Assembly (NCBI GenBank): GCA_947448975.1
Contig: CANFPR010000033.1
Coordinates: forward strand, 1-8,244
Source: Micrococcales bacterium
Lineage (GTDB): Bacteria > Actinomycetota > Actinomycetes > Actinomycetales > Microbacteriaceae
Length of the DNA: 8,244 bases
Reading direction: 5' to 3'
Below, piece after piece: positions 6,288-8,244 of the stretch (positions within the stretch are counted from its first letter, which is position 1; each line of letters begins with the position of its first letter). Position numbers and translations under genes: made by a program. The notes under the pieces were generated by a model that was not told where the DNA came from, ran no database searches, and saw only the letters and a list, made by a program, of their open reading frames with translations.

Positions 6288-8024
6288 ATGAAAACGCTTG
6301 TGGCTATTACGCTATTTGGCATGACCAATAACGATGTTCTTTACATTTCCAAGGCAGACGCTGAGTGGTGGCGCACCGCCGTTATCTACCAGATCTATCC
6401 GCGTTCGTTTGCAGACGGCAACGGCGATGGAATGGGCGACCTGAAAGGTGTAACGGACCGCCTCGAAAGTTTGCAGGAACTGGGCATCGACGCCATTTGG
6501 TTCTCACCTTTCTTCAAGTCACCGCAAAAAGACGCCGGTTATGACGTTAGCGATTACAAAGACATCGACCCTCTGTTTGGCAACCTTGCAGATTTCGATG
6601 CCCTGCTTGCAAGAGCACATTCACTAGGTTTGCGCATCATCGTTGACCTTGTGCCAAACCACACGTCAGACCAGCACGAGTGGTTTCAGGCAGCCCTGAA
6701 ATCGCCGAAGGGATCACCAGAGCGTGAAATGTACATCTTCAGAGACGGCAAGGGATGGTTCGGCCGCAAGGCACCGAACAACTGGCCTTCGGTGTTCGGT
6801 GGTTCTCAATGGACCCGAATCACAGAACCAAACGGCAAGAAGGGCCAGTGGTACCTGCACATCTTCGATTCATCCCAGCCTGATTTGAACTGGAAGAACG
6901 ACCGGGTTCGCGACGAGTTCGACAAGGTTTTGCAGTTCTGGCTAGACCGCGGTGTTGACGGTTTCAGAATCGACGTTGCTCACGGCATGATCAAGCGCGA
7001 TGGTTTGCCCGACACCAAGACCATGTCTACCGAGATGGGTGGTGTGAAAGCCGAAGGCGACATGACCATTGCTGAGCTCGAAATCGCCAACCCTTACTGG
7101 GGTCAGCCGGAGGTTCACGAGATCAACCGCCGCTGGCGCAAGATCATCGACTCTTATAACGACCGCGCGATGGCCGCTGAGGCTTGGATTTCAGGCCCAC
7201 TCGAGCGCATGGCGCGCTGGGTTCGCCCCGATGAATACAACCAGACTTTCAACTTCGGTTACATGTTTGCAGGCTGGACTAAAGAGGCTCAGATTAAGAG
7301 CATCGAGGATTCTTTCGAGGCGTTTGGCGCCGTGGGTGCTCCATCTACCTGGGTGCTTTCTAACCATGACACCATTCGCCACGTAACCCGCTACGGCATG
7401 GCCGGCGACCTACCTCAGGGTGACGGAATCGGGCCAGACTACGCTCAGCCAGATGAAGCCATCGGTTTGCGCAAAGGTCGCGCCAACACTGCTTTCATGC
7501 TCGGCCTACCAGGCGGCGCTTACATCTATCAGGGCGAAGAACTGGGTTTGCCTGAGCACACCACGCTCGAAGGCAAGTACCGTCAAGACCCAACCTACTT
7601 TCGCACCAAGGGCAAGCGCGTTGGTCGCGACGGATGCCGCGTGCCACTGCCTTGGGAGGCCGGTGCAAACGAGTCAAACGGTTTCTCTGAAACTGGAAAG
7701 GCCTGGCTGCCACAGCCGAGCGTTTACAAAACTTACGCGCGCGACGCACAGCGAGGCATTGCAGGTTCGACGCTCGAGCTCTACAAGCGCCTTCTAAAGG
7801 AGCGCAAAGAGCAAAACCTCGGCGGTGGAAACTTCCGCTGGGCTCCTGAGTTCACGGATGAGCAGTCACTTGCATACATCAACAACGGTGTTGCAGTTAT
7901 TGCAAACTTCGGCCCCGAGCCGGTGCAACTTCCGGCAGGTGAGGTTTTGGTTACAACCCAGGTTGACCTAACCGCAGAGCACCAGCTCGAACACGACCAG
8001 GTTGTCTGGATCAAACTGTCGTAA
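6288..8024 (+). CDS. GH13 alpha-glucosidase / oligo-1,6-glucosidase type
   Basis: Cytoplasmic exo-acting glucosidase, 578 aa from this ATG. The start is uncertain: the ATG at 6321 (residue 12) would give 567 aa, beginning MTNND, closer to family N-termini, and neither start has a clear ribosome-binding site. The leading [11 protein letters not shown] looks like untranslated DNA read in frame rather than a signal peptide. Motifs, numbered from 6288: [15 protein letters not shown] (27-41), GDGMGDL (46-52), region I D120 and N124-H125, QPDLN (197-201, the oligo-1,6-glucosidase-group region V), GFRID with nucleophile D229, acid/base E298 in AEAW, and N359-H360-D361. All catalytic residues are present. 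V230 follows the nucleophile, a feature associated with alpha-1,6 preference in some members, but many related enzymes take alpha-1,4 bonds, so specificity is open. It is transcribed divergently from malE, and its stop overlaps the start of a paralogue. Confidence 0.93.
   Translation: MKTLVAITLFGMTNNDVLYISKADAEWWRTAVIYQIYPRSFADGNGDGMGDLKGVTDRLESLQELGIDAIWFSPFFKSPQKDAGYDVSDYKDIDPLFGNLADFDALLARAHSLGLRIIVDLVPNHTSDQHEWFQAALKSPKGSPEREMYIFRDGKGWFGRKAPNNWPSVFGGSQWTRITEPNGKKGQWYLHIFDSSQPDLNWKNDRVRDEFDKVLQFWLDRGVDGFRIDVAHGMIKRDGLPDTKTMSTEMGGVKAEGDMTIAELEIANPYWGQPEVHEINRRWRKIIDSYNDRAMAAEAWISGPLERMARWVRPDEYNQTFNFGYMFAGWTKEAQIKSIEDSFEAFGAVGAPSTWVLSNHDTIRHVTRYGMAGDLPQGDGIGPDYAQPDEAIGLRKGRANTAFMLGLPGGAYIYQGEELGLPEHTTLEGKYRQDPTYFRTKGKRVGRDGCRVPLPWEAGANESNGFSETGKAWLPQPSVYKTYARDAQRGIAGSTLELYKRLLKERKEQNLGGGNFRWAPEFTDEQSLAYINNGVAVIANFGPEPVQLPAGEVLVTTQVDLTAEHQLEHDQVVWIKLS
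6289..6302. promoter_or_regulatory. Second CG-centred operator-like half-palindrome at the alpha-glucosidase start
   Basis: TGAAAACGCTTGTG has a good left half of the TGnAAnCGnTT type seen in LacI/CcpA-family sites, with a degenerate right half. It overlaps the first possible ATG (6288) and would lie just downstream of the proposed transcription start, a usual repression position. Support is weaker than for the site at 6198-6210. Confidence 0.3.
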
Positions 8025-8244
8025 TGCTCGACGTTTCAACGGCGCCTAAACACGGGGCTCACCCGTGTCGCGAGTGGTGGCGCTCCGCCGTGATCTACCA
8101 GGTTTACCCGCGCTCGTTCGCCGACTCGAACGGCGACGGCATGGGTGACCTGCCCGGCATCACCAGCCGCATGGGTTCTCTCGCTTCACTCGGTATCGAC
8201 GCAATCTGGCTTTCACCGTTTATGCGATCACCTCAGCGCGATGC
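6364..8244 (+). repeat. Tandem gene duplication (diverged direct repeat of GH13 5' coding sequence)
   Basis: The coding sequence from about 6363 to 6536 and that from about 8072 to 8244 encode about 76 percent identical peptides with no insertions or deletions. The DNA has diverged mostly at third positions, with GGCGA and GAGTGGTGGCGC blocks retained. This marks an old duplication rather than a recent one. The copies are about 1.7 kb apart, one gene length. Confidence 0.7.
8024..8244 (+). CDS. Second GH13 alpha-glucosidase paralogue, partial (runs off the right edge)
   Basis: Only the first 73 codons are in the window. The ATG shares its A with the stop of the preceding gene (TAATG), and there is no obvious ribosome-binding site, so translation is probably coupled. 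After a 16-residue variable leader the protein reads [20 protein letters not shown] and continues through GDGMGDL to SPF...SPQRDA, the start of the GH13 catalytic barrel. By eye, 44 of 58 residues (17-74, counting the partial last codon as A) match residues 26-83 of the upstream enzyme, so this is a tandem paralogue. Catalytic residues lie beyond the edge, so activity and intactness cannot be judged. Confidence 0.88.
   Translation, partial: MLDVSTAPKHGAHPCREWWRSAVIYQVYPRSFADSNGDGMGDLPGITSRMGSLASLGIDAIWLSPFMRSPQRD

Noticed and set aside
6288..6320. Signal peptide at the start of the alpha-glucosidase ([11 protein letters not shown])
   Set aside because: The hydrophobic stretch is too short, no cleavage site follows, and the family is cytoplasmic. 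A start at 6321 explains the data better.
1..8244. Mobile element, CRISPR array or phage signature
   Set aside because: No transposase or integrase motif, no terminal inverted repeats with target duplication, and no regularly spaced repeats are visible. The only long repeat is the diverged GH13 paralogue pair.

Overview
The window is one maltose/maltodextrin uptake and breakdown locus. Its gene content, moderate base composition, and the wording of its GH13 and ABC-transport proteins suggest an actinobacterium of moderate GC, possibly Microbacteriaceae-like. That placement is inference, because no phylogenetic marker gene is present.

Layout: a leftward (- strand) block reads, in transcription order, malE (periplasmic-type maltodextrin-binding protein, 6132-4867), a GNRA-capped intercistronic hairpin (4847-4820), malF (permease with a large external loop, 4701-2965), malG (permease, 2965-2057), and a cytoplasmic neopullulanase/cyclomaltodextrinase-type GH13 enzyme (2047-137). 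malF and malG overlap by one base, and malG and the GH13 gene are 9 bases apart, so the last three genes look translationally coupled. The first 136 bases, downstream of this block, hold no gene I can support. A rightward (+) block starts at 6288 or 6321 with an oligo-1,6-glucosidase/alpha-glucosidase-type GH13 enzyme. It overlaps by one base (TAATG at 8022-8026) a second, paralogous GH13 gene that runs off the right edge.

The two blocks diverge from a 155-base intergenic region (6133-6287). It contains a CG-centred palindrome (AAACGTTT core at 6200-6207) of the type bound by LacI-family sugar repressors, lying between a plausible -35 and -10 for malE, plus weaker CG-centred sites. This suggests common control of uptake and hydrolysis by a MalR-like repressor encoded elsewhere.

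How it works together (inference from families): MalE captures maltodextrins outside the cell. MalF-MalG imports them using an ATPase that is not encoded here, probably a shared MalK/MsiK-type subunit. The neopullulanase-type enzyme opens or cuts cyclic and longer dextrins in the cytoplasm. The two alpha-glucosidase paralogues release glucose from short alpha-1,4 and/or alpha-1,6 oligosaccharides.

The pathway itself is well known, and I see no wholly new system. The points worth a second look are a binding protein with no lipobox cysteine in an apparent Gram-positive, an Escherichia-like MalF with a roughly 217-residue external loop, the malE-malF hairpin, the divergent operator region with an ambiguous start for the alpha-glucosidase, and the coupled GH13 tandem duplication.
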